Numbered from the stretch's first letter, positions 9,278-18,837 are shown. The stretch is 64,000 nucleotides of DNA from Hyphomonas sediminis (GCF_019679475.1 NZ_JAIEZP010000001.1:2976001-3040000), one strand, 5' to 3'. The notes: generated from the letters alone by a model not told the origin. Numbers and translations: made by a program.

Positions 9278-9919
9278 TTATAGTTTTCTCGCCACGAAGT
9301 AGGGCCGCATATCCTTGCCCTTAGTTCCGTGCCAGGCCTCTTCCTCAATCTGGAACCCTGCCTCCAAGAGCGCACTCCCGATGCGTGCGGGGTTCAATAT
9401 CGTTACAGATGGCGCTTTCCCGAAAGCCTGCATCACCGGGATGGCAAGCTGGATCAGCGGGTTCATCAGCGCAACGCATGGCGTCTTGGAAATAAACACG
9501 CCCCCCGGCCGCAGCAAACGGTGCACTGTCGCCACCGCGGCCTCCAACGATGGCACCAGATGCAGCACATTGAATGCCAGGGCGACATCGTAGGGCGCCC
9601 CCGCCTGCGCCAACGAGCCCGTTCCATCCACCTCAAAATCAAGGTTCTGGCATTGCGCGGCCTGCGCCTTTTGGCGCGCAATCGCAATCATCTCGCCAGA
9701 AATGTCTGTCGCCGCATAGCGGCGCACATGTGAGGCCAACTTCAATGCCGTTGTGCCCGTGCCACATCCCATCTCGTAAACCCGGTCGCCGGGCGCCAGA
9801 TGCTCAATCACTGCCCCGATTGTACGCCTGTAGCCGCCTTCGTCCTTTATGGGATCAGCGGCATAGGACGCGGCGATCCGGTCCCAGAAGCGCGCATCTT
9901 TTTCCAGCCTCTTGTCCAT
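9278..9919 (-). CDS. Class I SAM-dependent methyltransferase
   Basis: 213 residues, ATG 9919. Motif I is clear (DRVYEMGCGTGTTALKLA), followed by ATDISGEMIAIARQKA, DVALAFNVLHLVPSLEAAV and LLRPGGVFISKTP, the usual order of a Rossmann-fold methyltransferase of the UbiE/Methyltransf_11 type. A small-molecule or lipid acceptor is likely but not identifiable. It is a cytoplasmic enzyme with no signal peptide. Confidence 0.9.
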   Translation of the reverse strand: MDKRLEKDARFWDRIAASYAADPIKDEGGYRRTIGAVIEHLAPGDRVYEMGCGTGTTALKLASHVRRYAATDISGEMIAIARQKAQAAQCQNLDFEVDGTGSLAQAGAPYDVALAFNVLHLVPSLEAAVATVHRLLRPGGVFISKTPCVALMNPLIQLAIPVMQAFGKAPSVTILNPARIGSALLEAGFQIEEEAWHGTKGKDMRPYFVARKL

Positions 9920-10300
9920 GATTTCCGGACACCTCGATCATACGAACTTCACCACGGCCGGTTCAGCAGACTATCGACTTCCAAACAATCGCGACCGTAT
10001 GCATATGGCATATTCATGGATACGCCGAAAACCTCCGGCGCGGGCGGCCATCAACATGGACACCGCCACAGCGAAACCGGAAACTTGCCAATCATGCCGC
10101 CCTCCTTCAATTGACGCGAAGCAAGGAGGACGCACCGAAGGTACTCTAATTCGCGGCGCAAAAGGTCGCTTCGCCCAGACTTTTTCAGAAATGATCCAGC
10201 TTTGGGCTGGCCCATCGTTCCACTTGATTTATTGAAAGTAGTCCCTCCCTTTGTCGGGGTCGTGAGATCATCGAATGCCTGATGCCGGATTTCTGCTGCC
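9920..10300. other. Intergenic region between divergent methyltransferase and Ser/Thr kinase
   Basis: 381 bp that must hold the promoters of two divergent genes. I see no convincing coding sequence, long palindrome or mobile-element end. Confidence 0.5.
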
Positions 10301-12661
10301 ATGAGTCAAAATCTCACGGATATCCAAGCGCTTTTTGACCGGGTGATCGCAACGGCGCCGCATCAGAGACTTTCGACGCTCTCCCGTCTCACCAAAGATG
10401 CCGACATTCGGGACAAAATCCTCAGGCTGGTCGATGCTGCGGAACGCACCGGCGCTTTTATGCCAACGGGCGCTATCGCGCGTCATTCTTTCAAACCGCA
10501 ACTGAACACCAATGACGTTGTCGGCGAGTGGAAAGTCACCGGCTTTTTCGGATTCGGCGGAATGGGTGAGGTCTATTCGGTAGAGAGACGGACGGACGCC
10601 TTCATTCAGAAGGCCGCCCTCAAGATCGTTTCGCCTGAAGCTTCCGAGCAACAAAGATTTTTGACAGAACGCGCTATCCTGGCGCGGCTGGAACACCCCA
10701 ATATCTCGCGGATCATCGACGGCGGCACGAACCCGAAAGTTGGTGCCTATATGGTGATGGAACTCGTAGAAGGCTCCGATTTTCTTTCTGCAACGCATGA
10801 CATGCCGGAACGGGAACGGCTCAAACTGCTTCTTGATCTGTGTGCTGCAGTTTCCCACGCGCATGCCCGACTTGTGCTGCATAGAGACATCAAGCCATCG
10901 AATATCCTGATCGATGAGGATGGACGCCTTCGCCTCATCGACTTTGGTGTCGGCTTCGAGATTGATGGAAATGCAGAAAGCTCTATTGCCCCGATGACAT
11001 CAGACTACGCCGCGCCAGAGCAAAAGGAAGGGCGCGCGGTCACTGTGGCCACCGACATTTTTGCGTTGGGGGTCGTTCTAAGAGAGCTTTTATCCGGTCA
11101 CCGTCAGCCAAGACACGATGCAAGGCTATCCCAGGACGCCGCCGCCATTATAGCCAAGGCAACAGCTTCCGAACCGTCCGCTCGGTATGCCAGCGTAACT
11201 GCATTCGCTGAAGACGTCTCTGGCTATATCGCCGGAAAAGCGATTGCCGCCCGCAATGGCGGCGACGCCTACCGCGCCAGCAAGTTCATACGTCGCCACT
11301 GGCTGACCAGCGCAACGTCCGCATTGTTTGTGCTGAGCCTTATTGGCGGCTTGCTGCTGACAAGCCTTTGGGCGGATAGGGCAGAGAAAGCGGCCGCCCT
11401 CGCGGAGCGCGCGCTCGCAGAGCGGGAATTCGAAGCGCGCACCCTGTCAGGGTACCGTCATGCACTTCAAGCCCTTTACGGAATACCGGAAATTGACAAC
11501 CTGGAGCTGGATCATGCGCTTGCCCGCATCGCCCACAATGCTTCTGACGGAATACAGAATGGCGAACCGGAGGACATTTTTCTTGTCTACGCGATAGGTC
11601 AAAATTTCATGTACCGGGATGATCACGCCTTTGCAGCGGAGGTCCTTACTCCGTTTGCTGATGATAACGTTGGCCATACGGAAGTCATCTTAGATGCAAA
11701 ATCTAATCTCGCACGCGCTTTGTCGGAATCCGGACGCCCAGAGGAAGCAGCTGCGCTCGTAGGTCAGATCAGACTTATACGCGAAGCCTCCGGGCGGACC
11801 GCACCTGCCGATATCGCGCAGGAACTCATGATCGTCGCCAACTGGACCGGAGAATTGGCCGACTATCAAGCAGTAATTGAGAACGCAAAACGCGCCATCA
11901 GTCTCGCCGAGCCTACAGAAAAGGTCGGTTATTATTACAACCAGATAGGCACGGCTTACCTTGCTATTGGCGAATGGAATTCAGCTGTCGACGCCATGGC
12001 GAAATCCTTCGAAGAAGGCAGGAACCAAGGCATCCGCACTCCTGACGACATTACAAGCGCTGAGAACTTGGCCCTTCTCACAATCTTTCTGAAGGGAGAC
12101 TCTACCGCCCCCCTAGCTTACCTTCCGGAATATGCAGAAGCAGCAGATCTGCGCTTTCAGTCTCCGCAGAAAGCAAGCTTCCTGTACGGACTTATCGCCG
12201 AGTGCGCGCTGATGAATGATCAACCTGAACTCGCCCTGAGCGCATCAGAAAATGCACTTCGACTAATTGGGAATGACTACAGCTATCGTTCTGGTTGGCC
12301 GGTCGACCTCTTGTCAATTCAATCGCGCGCCTTTGCCCGAACCGGCAACACACTTGAAGCGAACGACCGCCTGCGGGAAGCGCGTGAACTAACACAGAAG
12401 GAGGAAATCATATCAATCCTGGCCGACGATATGCGAAGGGCCGACCTCAACATTCGACTCGACTTTGCCGAAGCGGAGCTGTTCGCATTGTCGGGACAAG
12501 CAGATATAGCAAAAAGCCTGATGCAAGAGGCACAACAAAGCTGGGCCAAAGGTTCCGGTATGGACGCACTGACACCGGGCATTCAGACTCTGTTGCGCGA
12601 AACGGAACGGGTAATCTCTGCCCCTGCGGGAAAACAAGCGGCGCCTATTTCAGAGCCGTAG
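10301..12661 (+). CDS. Membrane-bound Ser/Thr protein kinase with C-terminal helical (TPR-like) region
   Basis: 786 residues. A short N-terminal helical domain (1-70) is followed by a Hanks-type kinase domain (about 75-320) with glycine loop GFGGMGEVY (84-92), K108 in AALKIV, HRDIKPSN (catalytic D196), IDFG (D214) and an APEQ loop. All key residues are present, so it should be active. A single membrane segment lies at about 334-357, leaving roughly 430 residues beyond it. These are Ala/Glu-rich helical repeats of TPR character and probably lie in the periplasm as a sensing or binding region. The partner is most likely the ECF sigma factor encoded convergently; the two genes overlap by 17 bp. 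Paralogue of the kinase at 31363-33876. Confidence 0.92.
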   Translation: MSQNLTDIQALFDRVIATAPHQRLSTLSRLTKDADIRDKILRLVDAAERTGAFMPTGAIARHSFKPQLNTNDVVGEWKVTGFFGFGGMGEVYSVERRTDAFIQKAALKIVSPEASEQQRFLTERAILARLEHPNISRIIDGGTNPKVGAYMVMELVEGSDFLSATHDMPERERLKLLLDLCAAVSHAHARLVLHRDIKPSNILIDEDGRLRLIDFGVGFEIDGNAESSIAPMTSDYAAPEQKEGRAVTVATDIFALGVVLRELLSGHRQPRHDARLSQDAAAIIAKATASEPSARYASVTAFAEDVSGYIAGKAIAARNGGDAYRASKFIRRHWLTSATSALFVLSLIGGLLLTSLWADRAEKAAALAERALAEREFEARTLSGYRHALQALYGIPEIDNLELDHALARIAHNASDGIQNGEPEDIFLVYAIGQNFMYRDDHAFAAEVLTPFADDNVGHTEVILDAKSNLARALSESGRPEEAAALVGQIRLIREASGRTAPADIAQELMIVANWTGELADYQAVIENAKRAISLAEPTEKVGYYYNQIGTAYLAIGEWNSAVDAMAKSFEEGRNQGIRTPDDITSAENLALLTIFLKGDSTAPLAYLPEYAEAADLRFQSPQKASFLYGLIAECALMNDQPELALSASENALRLIGNDYSYRSGWPVDLLSIQSRAFARTGNTLEANDRLREARELTQKEEIISILADDMRRADLNIRLDFAEAELFALSGQADIAKSLMQEAQQSWAKGSGMDALTPGIQTLLRETERVISAPAGKQAAPISEP

Positions 12662-13193
12662 GGAGATCGCACTCCAATGCGTCGATGATCCACGCTTTGG
12701 CGAAGCCCCAATCGCTGCGAATTGTTCGATCACTGACGCCCAATATTGCCGCAACTTCCGCATCCGTGAAGCCGCCAAAGTATCTCAAAACCACTACTTT
12801 TGCCGCTCTCGCATGATCCTTTTCCAAGCTGTCGATCAGGCTACTGATCGACAAAAGATCTTCCGGCGTTTCTGAGGGATCGGCAAGTATTTCCTGAAGC
12901 TCGTCGAGCAGTGCGTGCCGGACACCTCCCCCTCTCTTCTGGGCGAGCGTGGCGCGGGCATGATCCACGATCACCGACCGCATGGCCTGCGCGGCGCTGG
13001 CAAGGAAATGTGCCTCATCATTCCAATCCTCACGATCGGATATCTTAAGCCATGCCTCGTGAAGGATGTCGGTCGTAAGCATGCCCTGCGGTCCCTGCGC
13101 CCGACGACGACGGCTTCGAGCCATCGCCTTCAGCGCATCATAGTGCTGCTCAATAAAGACAGCAGCATCCTTGCGTGAAACGCCTGATTCCAT
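12645..13193 (-). CDS. ECF sigma factor of the PF07638 type, kinase-associated
   Basis: 182 residues. Sigma region 2 is GMLTTDILHEAWLKI with FLASAAQAMRSVIVDHAR, and region 4 is VVLRYFGGFTDAEVAAILGVSDRTIRSDW. The RGGG loop between the regions (QKRGGGVRH) is typical of the PF07638 family. The position where ordinary ECF factors carry an acidic stretch holds Thr40-Thr41. Related kinase-linked factors (ECF43; EcfP with kinase PpkA in Vibrio parahaemolyticus) are switched on by threonine phosphorylation in region 2. The adjacent kinase is therefore the likely activator; no anti-sigma gene is present. It probably drives some of the exported-protein genes that begin 150 bp away on the other strand. 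Confidence 0.9.
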   Translation of the reverse strand: MESGVSRKDAAVFIEQHYDALKAMARSRRRRAQGPQGMLTTDILHEAWLKISDREDWNDEAHFLASAAQAMRSVIVDHARATLAQKRGGGVRHALLDELQEILADPSETPEDLLSISSLIDSLEKDHARAAKVVVLRYFGGFTDAEVAAILGVSDRTIRSDWGFAKAWIIDALECDLPTALK

Positions 13194-13343
13194 TTTCGCC
13201 TCAGCTCCGGGATCTCAACTCGTGCAGAAAATCATACCCCGAAAGGGATGCAAGAATTCTTTCAGAATGCGTTTCCGCCTCAGGGGTGTTTTTCCGTTTT
13301 ACTGGGTAGGCGGCCCAGTATCGGTCGAACTGGAGGGACGCAC

Positions 13344-13910
13344 GTGTTACGATTTGTTGGAATGATTGCAAGCCTGGCTGCCGGGCTTCTCTTTTACTTC
13401 GGAGGCGCGCAGGCCTCAGCGCAGGAGGCGTCCGGAACACCCGATAAGGCGTTTCCCGGAAATATTTTCAAGCCTGACGAAACCGCCTTTCCAGGCAACA
13501 TCTTCGAACCGGATGCGCAAGCTTTTCCCGGCAATATTTTTGATCCAGGAGCGATCCTCTTTCCGGGCAACATCTTCGATCTGGTCGCTAGCGTTGACGA
13601 AGCGGTATTTGCTCTGGCGCAAGCTGCCCCCGATGATCGGGACGCTCTGAATGCGGTGTACGACCGGCGTTCCGACCTACGGAAACAATTGGGCGAGATC
13701 GCGGCGCTTTGTCAGCAGGGATATACAGCAGGCGCAGAAGCACGAATTGGCGATGCTGGAAAAATGCAGGATTTCCAGAGACGTTTTACGAGCCTTGCCA
13801 AGCAACGTGTAACAACACCTGAAAACGCACAAGCGTGGCTAAAGGAGGCGCACGCGGCCACTCAGGCGCTCATCCTGTTCCAGAAGGAAGTTGACCGTGC
13901 CGGGCGCTAA
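13344..13910 (+). CDS. Exported protein with four 12-residue FPGNIF repeats
   Basis: 188 residues from GTG 13344, chosen for the GGAGG six to seven bases upstream (13332-13336) and because it places a clean signal peptide at the start (about 1-26, ASAQ cut site). An upstream start at 13248 would bury the signal. Residues about 36-80 carry four copies of a repeat (FPGNIF plus a variable PD spacer) spaced exactly 36 bp apart; the copies use different synonymous codons. The rest is helical and charged, with one Cys. Unknown function. First gene of an exported-protein operon whose members abut or overlap. A single FPDNIF copy occurs in the protein at 27625-28065. Confidence 0.82.
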   Translation: MLRFVGMIASLAAGLLFYFGGAQASAQEASGTPDKAFPGNIFKPDETAFPGNIFEPDAQAFPGNIFDPGAILFPGNIFDLVASVDEAVFALAQAAPDDRDALNAVYDRRSDLRKQLGEIAALCQQGYTAGAEARIGDAGKMQDFQRRFTSLAKQRVTTPENAQAWLKEAHAATQALILFQKEVDRAGR

Positions 13911-14289
13911 ACTCCTGGCGTTGGGCATCTGCTGCGCGTTGCTGTGCTGGGTGCCCAATGCCAGAGCAGAATGTCCAGACGACATCTCGCCGTCCCGGCT
14001 GGCAGAGCTATCACAATCACTACAGCTGAACCGCCCCTATCTGAAGGATGTCGCGGAACTTGCGAAAAAACACAACCGCCCGGAAGTCGCTCGGGCAGCC
14101 AGCTTTCTCTACTCCTGGTCCGATACTTTCGCGCATAACCTTGAAGCGGCCTCTCAAAATGAGCCGGACAAGGTGTGTCATAATCTGTCCACCCCAAAGA
14201 CCCAAGCGCTGCTCGAAGACTTTGTTGGACTTACAGTCCTCTATCGGCACGCCCCACTCACTTATTCCACCGATTGGTCAAAATACTGA
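13897..14289 (+). CDS. Small exported protein of unknown function
   Basis: About 130 residues from GTG 13897, which follows AAGGAAG at good spacing; a TTG at 13891 is the alternative. It overlaps the previous gene's end by 14 bp, so translation is probably coupled. Signal peptide at about 1-23 (LGICCALLCWVPNARA), mature start ECPDDISPSRLAELSQSL, mostly helical with two cysteines. I recognise no family. The vWA gene starts 11 bp past its stop. Confidence 0.75.
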   Translation: MPGAKLLALGICCALLCWVPNARAECPDDISPSRLAELSQSLQLNRPYLKDVAELAKKHNRPEVARAASFLYSWSDTFAHNLEAASQNEPDKVCHNLSTPKTQALLEDFVGLTVLYRHAPLTYSTDWSKY

Positions 14290-14300
14290 TGGAGTTCACC

Positions 14301-15770
14301 ATGGCTTCCCCCGCGTTCAAAAAGGCGTTCCTGGCATCCGCGTGCGCCCTGCTGATAACCGGCCCATATGCGTATTCCGACCAGAACATCGATCAGGCTT
14401 CGGCGCGCGAACAGATTATGGTTGTGCTGGACGCTTCAGGCTCGATGTGGGGGCGGGTCGACGGAAAAGCGAAGATCGAGATTCTGAGAGATTCCTATGC
14501 TTCACTCGTCGAGCGCTGGGATGACGAAGCGGTAGATGCTGGTCTGATCGTCTATGGGCATCGCAAAAAGGGCGACTGCAACGATATTGAGCTAGTAGCT
14601 TCGCCAGGACCTGTGGACGCGGCAAGCCAGACTGAATTTGCAAGAAAGCTAAACCCCAAAGGAAAGACGCCACTCGGAAATTCCGTTCGAATGGCTGCAG
14701 ATGTTTTAAAGTACACGGAGCAAAAGGCCACGGTTCTACTTCTCTCCGATGGAGCAGAAACGTGCGGAGTAGATCCTTGCGCACTCGGCCGCGAGCTTGA
14801 GGCAGCAGGCGTTAATTTCACCGCGCATGTTATTGGCTTTGATATCCGCGATGCAAATACCCAGGCCCAACTACGCTGTCTGGCGACAGAAACAGGCGGA
14901 TTGTATTTGTCCGCAGCCAATGCCGATGAACTCGATAATGCCCTGAGCAAAGCTTCGGCAGAGCAGGAACTCACCGCCCCTTCTGGTTATGAGATCCGCG
15001 CCGTTATCGATGATACCACGCAGACATCTGGCCCAACGCAATGGACAATTACCGGGCCAGACTTCTCGCTTTCAGAAAGCACGGATATTGGCCGGATCCA
15101 GCCGTCACTCCTCGATGGCGCCAACACGAGACCGGGGCGTCTCCAAGTGCATGCTTCGGCGCGCTCAGGCGATTATGTCGGGACTGCCGACTTCGACTGG
15201 CCCCTTACTGAAAACACCGAAATTCTCCTGAGAGCCGCCGCTGCGAATGCAGCTATCTCTGTGCAAGGGCCAGTCTACTCGGCCTCCACCATGATAGTGG
15301 AGCTCAATATCGCACCGCGCCCCGACGACGTGTTTGCGCTGGTACCCAGAGGCGCAGGCTTTTCGCATCATGTCCGCTCTTTGAACGGCGATATCGTCAA
15401 AGGTACTTTTGAAATGCGTACGGCCCCTCATCCGGGAGAGTATGACCTGATCTATCTGTATGATCCCTATGGCATAAGCCGAGAAGACGCCCGCATCCCC
15501 GTTACGGTGCTGCCCTCCGAGATTGACCTCTCGGCGCCATCTGCCGTCTCGCGCGGTCAGACCTTCGATGTCCGATGGAAAGGCCCAGCCCTCGCCGATC
15601 ATACCATCGTGATTGGCCCGGCGAGCGATCCTGACGCCTACGACGCAATCGCATGGCCATCTTCTGGAAATCCCATCTCCCTTGCTGCGCCAGATCAACC
15701 CGGCACCTACGAAATTCGATACCGGGAAGATTATGACACCCTGTTTGTGCTACCGATCGAGGTGAAATAA
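14301..15770 (+). CDS. Exported von Willebrand factor A domain protein
   Basis: 489 residues from ATG 14301 (GGAG seven bases upstream). Signal peptide at about 1-25, then a vWA domain at about 36-215. The MIDAS metal site is intact: DASGSM (D44, S46, S48), the Thr in KTPLGNSV and LLLSDGAETC. It should therefore bind a divalent metal and a protein ligand. The C-terminal half looks like two beta-sandwich modules, the last ending GTYEIRYREDYDTLFVLPIEV. This module resembles the C-terminal ends of the exported proteins at 29412-30341 and 34482-35678. It probably acts at the cell envelope as an adhesion or assembly platform. Same operon as its neighbours; the next gene starts 1 bp past the stop. 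Confidence 0.88.
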   Translation: MASPAFKKAFLASACALLITGPYAYSDQNIDQASAREQIMVVLDASGSMWGRVDGKAKIEILRDSYASLVERWDDEAVDAGLIVYGHRKKGDCNDIELVASPGPVDAASQTEFARKLNPKGKTPLGNSVRMAADVLKYTEQKATVLLLSDGAETCGVDPCALGRELEAAGVNFTAHVIGFDIRDANTQAQLRCLATETGGLYLSAANADELDNALSKASAEQELTAPSGYEIRAVIDDTTQTSGPTQWTITGPDFSLSESTDIGRIQPSLLDGANTRPGRLQVHASARSGDYVGTADFDWPLTENTEILLRAAAANAAISVQGPVYSASTMIVELNIAPRPDDVFALVPRGAGFSHHVRSLNGDIVKGTFEMRTAPHPGEYDLIYLYDPYGISREDARIPVTVLPSEIDLSAPSAVSRGQTFDVRWKGPALADHTIVIGPASDPDAYDAIAWPSSGNPISLAAPDQPGTYEIRYREDYDTLFVLPIEVK

Positions 15771-15771
15771 G

Positions 15772-16311
15772 ATGCCCATCAAAATTCGCCATCTGGCCAT
15801 AGCGCTGCTCGGCGCAATATCCGCCTGCGGAAACGAAACGCCCTCTTCACACGCGAGCGAAGTCGCTACACCCTCTCCTCCGACCACGGATTCGTCGTAT
15901 ACGGCCACTCCTGCAGAGTTGCCACAAACAGGCGGCGCGATCCTGATCCTCATCACGGGGATGGAGGACGGCATGGTCTCAGGGCAATCAGGATGCAAGG
16001 TGGCCTACACAGCAACAAACGGAGCGCGGAAGAACATAAAATTTTTGAGTATGGACGCCTTCCCCGCGCTCTCTACCGAAAACCCCGCAGTCCGTTCCGC
16101 CGTAGATGCACGAGGGAAAGTCGCCGTTTATCCAGGCAAACTGGCTAAAGGAGAATCCGACAACCGAAACATCGGTATCGCTGCTGCTCGCTGCGATCAA
16201 ATCGAAGGACTGACGATATCAAACCTGCTCTGCGGCTTCGAAAATAATGATAGCTGCACAGACAAAGTGGGGTTTGAGAACCGGACACGCCTTACGTTGG
16301 CGATGGAGTAG
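15772..16311 (+). CDS. Lipoprotein of unknown function
   Basis: 179 residues. Lipoprotein signal with lipobox GAISAC (Cys19), then a Ser/Thr/Pro-rich linker (about 24-50) such as tethers a domain away from the membrane. The domain at about 50-179 has four cysteines and a conserved-looking beta pattern (GAILILITGMEDGMVSGQSG). No family recognised. Tight spacing on both sides puts it in the vWA operon. Confidence 0.8.
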   Translation: MPIKIRHLAIALLGAISACGNETPSSHASEVATPSPPTTDSSYTATPAELPQTGGAILILITGMEDGMVSGQSGCKVAYTATNGARKNIKFLSMDAFPALSTENPAVRSAVDARGKVAVYPGKLAKGESDNRNIGIAAARCDQIEGLTISNLLCGFENNDSCTDKVGFENRTRLTLAME

Positions 16312-16318
16312 AACTCGA

Positions 16319-18796
16319 ATGAAAGCGCTGGCTGGTCCTTCCGTTGCGGGGCTCCTTTTTGCTTTCTGCCATGGTGCGGGGAGCGCGCAGACCCTGAATG
16401 ACTACAATCCCGAAATGCGATGCAGTGGCGACGGACTCGAAGCTTTCATCGCTTCCGGCGGATGTGATCCGAGTTCTGCATTGGGCCAGACGATTGGGGA
16501 TGAAGCGAAAAGCAGCGCGAACCTCTGGACCTTGCTTTTCAATGAGGATCAGAAACTAGCGTTGTTGCGGCTGGGCAAGATCGATCCGATCTTCGCTCTC
16601 CCTCAATCCTCCCCTCTGGCGCAAGCAACCCAGCGAGCTCAACAACGCGCCGAGGGCGCCCTTTTCTATGATCCAGTTGGAGGAGTCATTCTGGTTGATC
16701 CAGATGAGATATTTTCCGCTGCAGGAGATGGCTCTATTGAGGCGATGCTCTCTCGAGCAATTGGCCAAGCTTTGCTTGCGAAATATCCACCCGTTCGTTC
16801 CGCAATGCTCCAGGACAATACCTCCCCGGTATACTTATCGGCACTAGAAGGATTGGCAAACATTACAGCGGTGGCAGCCGCGGAGACAGCCCCCGGAGTT
16901 TCACTCTCCCGAGACTTTTCTGAGCCGCTTTTTGGAGTGCTCAACCAAAACAACAGCTGGGGTACTGGCCGATTTTGGGCGGATGCATTGCGCCTGACAA
17001 CCCAGATCACGACAGCTGACATCAAAGACGCGAGCCGTGAAGTCTTTGCGTCCATCGCTGCCGCCTCAGACGAAGCAAACTTGTCTGCGGAAGATCTCAT
17101 CGAGTATGCGACGCTCGCATTCCAGCAGCTTGGCTGGACGCGGTTTGACGGGGATGGATTTGCTTACGTCTACGCAGAAGTGATGGCTGCACATAGGTTT
17201 GACGATTCATCCTTCATTACACCGGTTGAAGAAATATTCTTCACACCCGGGCACAACGACCTCATAGTTGAAGACACACTACCACCAGGTTTTTCTACGG
17301 CATTTTATACACTGTCCATCCCGCCCGGCTCATCGCGCGAAAGCCGTATACAGATCGATCTATGCAGGATAGACGAAAACACGGGCGAGTGTTTCGATGA
17401 CAGCTCACTTCACCTGATCGTTGATGGCGACATTGCCAGCCGCGCCGATAGCCGAAACTATATCGATACCAGGCACGGCCCCATAGAGCGACCCGAACGG
17501 AATACCGTGCGTATCAACCTTTTATCGCTCAGCGGAAGTGGTGAGCAGGTCGGATATGAACACAAGATTGCTGTGGGGGTCAGCGCGACCCAGACAGACG
17601 GCAAACCAATCGCCTACATGCTGAGTGTTTCAGGCGCCGTCCTGGACCCACCTTGCACTTGGTCAAGCATGGCGTCTACGCTGAACCCATGGTGGCGCGG
17701 CGACCTCAACGCATCAAATGCTTTGGTTCCCAACGATGCAGAGTTGCCAGCCAACATCCGTTCAGAACTTTCAGGAAACCTTCAAGGACAATGGTACCTC
17801 ACGGAAGAATCCTACCGCACAGATATTGACTGGGATGCCCCGATATTTTCAGGAACAACCGGCCAGAAACGCCTGGCCGCACTAAGTAGCTTCTTGAGCG
17901 AGGAGCAAATCGCCGACGCTCACCTCTACGGACAGGGGATTCGGAAAGGAGAAAGCGATGCCCTCTTTTCCTTTCTGATGCCATCCCAGGCGAAGGCAAC
18001 CCTCAGCGGCGCAGTGTCCGATGCCGGAACAGTTTGTGTGAGCCCAGTGTCCGTTTCGGAAATGCCCGATATCATCTCTTTGGCAGGAATGCCTGATGGA
18101 GACCCCGGCGCCATTTTGGCCCAAATGGGCTTGCCTCCTGAATTGGCCACCGCAGGCTCCGACATGGAAGTGCTGGCGATCCTTATGGGAACGAAAGGCG
18201 CACTCAAGGAGTTGGAACCGTCAAAAGATGTGGTTCTTCAGATATTTACCCCCAACCTCTGGACTCAGCAGCTGGGCTTCCTGCCGCCCGGTGCCGCAAA
18301 ACCACTGATACACAGCGGCACCTATGGCTGGCGCAACAATGCCGGCGTGAACCTTTATGTCCGGCTTCCCGGAACGTCTCCTCAAGATCTTCGCCCTGGC
18401 AGGTTCCGGGCTACCGCTACCATGCAATTTGCCAGTGATCCCAATTCTTCAAGCTTCGCACCAGAACAGGCTTTGCCGTTCTATAGTCGCGGCTGGGGCG
18501 ACGCTCATACCACGGAGTATGAAGATTATATCGAAAACGGATTGACAGGCTGGCTCACCATTGAACGACAAACCTTTGGCGCCGCAATCGCCAAGCTCGA
18601 GCTTTCCGGCCCCGCCTGGCGATACGCCTCACCCGAACCTGCCCTAAATCCGCAAAGCGCGACCCCAGCCGGCCAGGTTCAGATGAACATTGAACGTTTT
18701 CTAATGCTTGGCTATCTTGATGATCAACAGCTTCCCGGCATGACCCCGCTTAGCTTGAAATCTGCCATTGTTCCCGCACCACATGGAAGGCAGTAG
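16319..18796 (+). CDS. Large exported protein of unknown function (825 residues)
   Basis: Start at ATG 16319, 7 bp past the lipoprotein stop, giving a signal peptide at about 1-28 (cut after GAGSA). The N-terminal half is helical and has the feel of a peptidase-like fold (LSRAIGQALLAKYPP, SAEDLIEYATLAFQQLG), but I see no HExxH or other catalytic motif. The middle is a beta-rich segment (about 340-460, with IQIDLCRIDENTGECFDDSS) resembling pre-peptidase C-terminal-type sandwich domains. The C-terminal part is unknown. It occupies the same relative place as the 948-residue protein at 35675-38521, last large gene of an exported-protein operon near a kinase/ECF pair. Confidence 0.82.
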   Translation: MKALAGPSVAGLLFAFCHGAGSAQTLNDYNPEMRCSGDGLEAFIASGGCDPSSALGQTIGDEAKSSANLWTLLFNEDQKLALLRLGKIDPIFALPQSSPLAQATQRAQQRAEGALFYDPVGGVILVDPDEIFSAAGDGSIEAMLSRAIGQALLAKYPPVRSAMLQDNTSPVYLSALEGLANITAVAAAETAPGVSLSRDFSEPLFGVLNQNNSWGTGRFWADALRLTTQITTADIKDASREVFASIAAASDEANLSAEDLIEYATLAFQQLGWTRFDGDGFAYVYAEVMAAHRFDDSSFITPVEEIFFTPGHNDLIVEDTLPPGFSTAFYTLSIPPGSSRESRIQIDLCRIDENTGECFDDSSLHLIVDGDIASRADSRNYIDTRHGPIERPERNTVRINLLSLSGSGEQVGYEHKIAVGVSATQTDGKPIAYMLSVSGAVLDPPCTWSSMASTLNPWWRGDLNASNALVPNDAELPANIRSELSGNLQGQWYLTEESYRTDIDWDAPIFSGTTGQKRLAALSSFLSEEQIADAHLYGQGIRKGESDALFSFLMPSQAKATLSGAVSDAGTVCVSPVSVSEMPDIISLAGMPDGDPGAILAQMGLPPELATAGSDMEVLAILMGTKGALKELEPSKDVVLQIFTPNLWTQQLGFLPPGAAKPLIHSGTYGWRNNAGVNLYVRLPGTSPQDLRPGRFRATATMQFASDPNSSSFAPEQALPFYSRGWGDAHTTEYEDYIENGLTGWLTIERQTFGAAIAKLELSGPAWRYASPEPALNPQSATPAGQVQMNIERFLMLGYLDDQQLPGMTPLSLKSAIVPAPHGRQ

Positions 18797-18837
18797 AATT
18801 TTGACTGTTCCCCCGCCCTACGCTTTCCGCTGCGCGC

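Noticed and set aside
13449-13585. Regular 36-bp spacing taken as a possible CRISPR or DNA repeat
   Set aside because: Copies differ at the DNA level by synonymous changes and have no spacer structure; it is a protein repeat.
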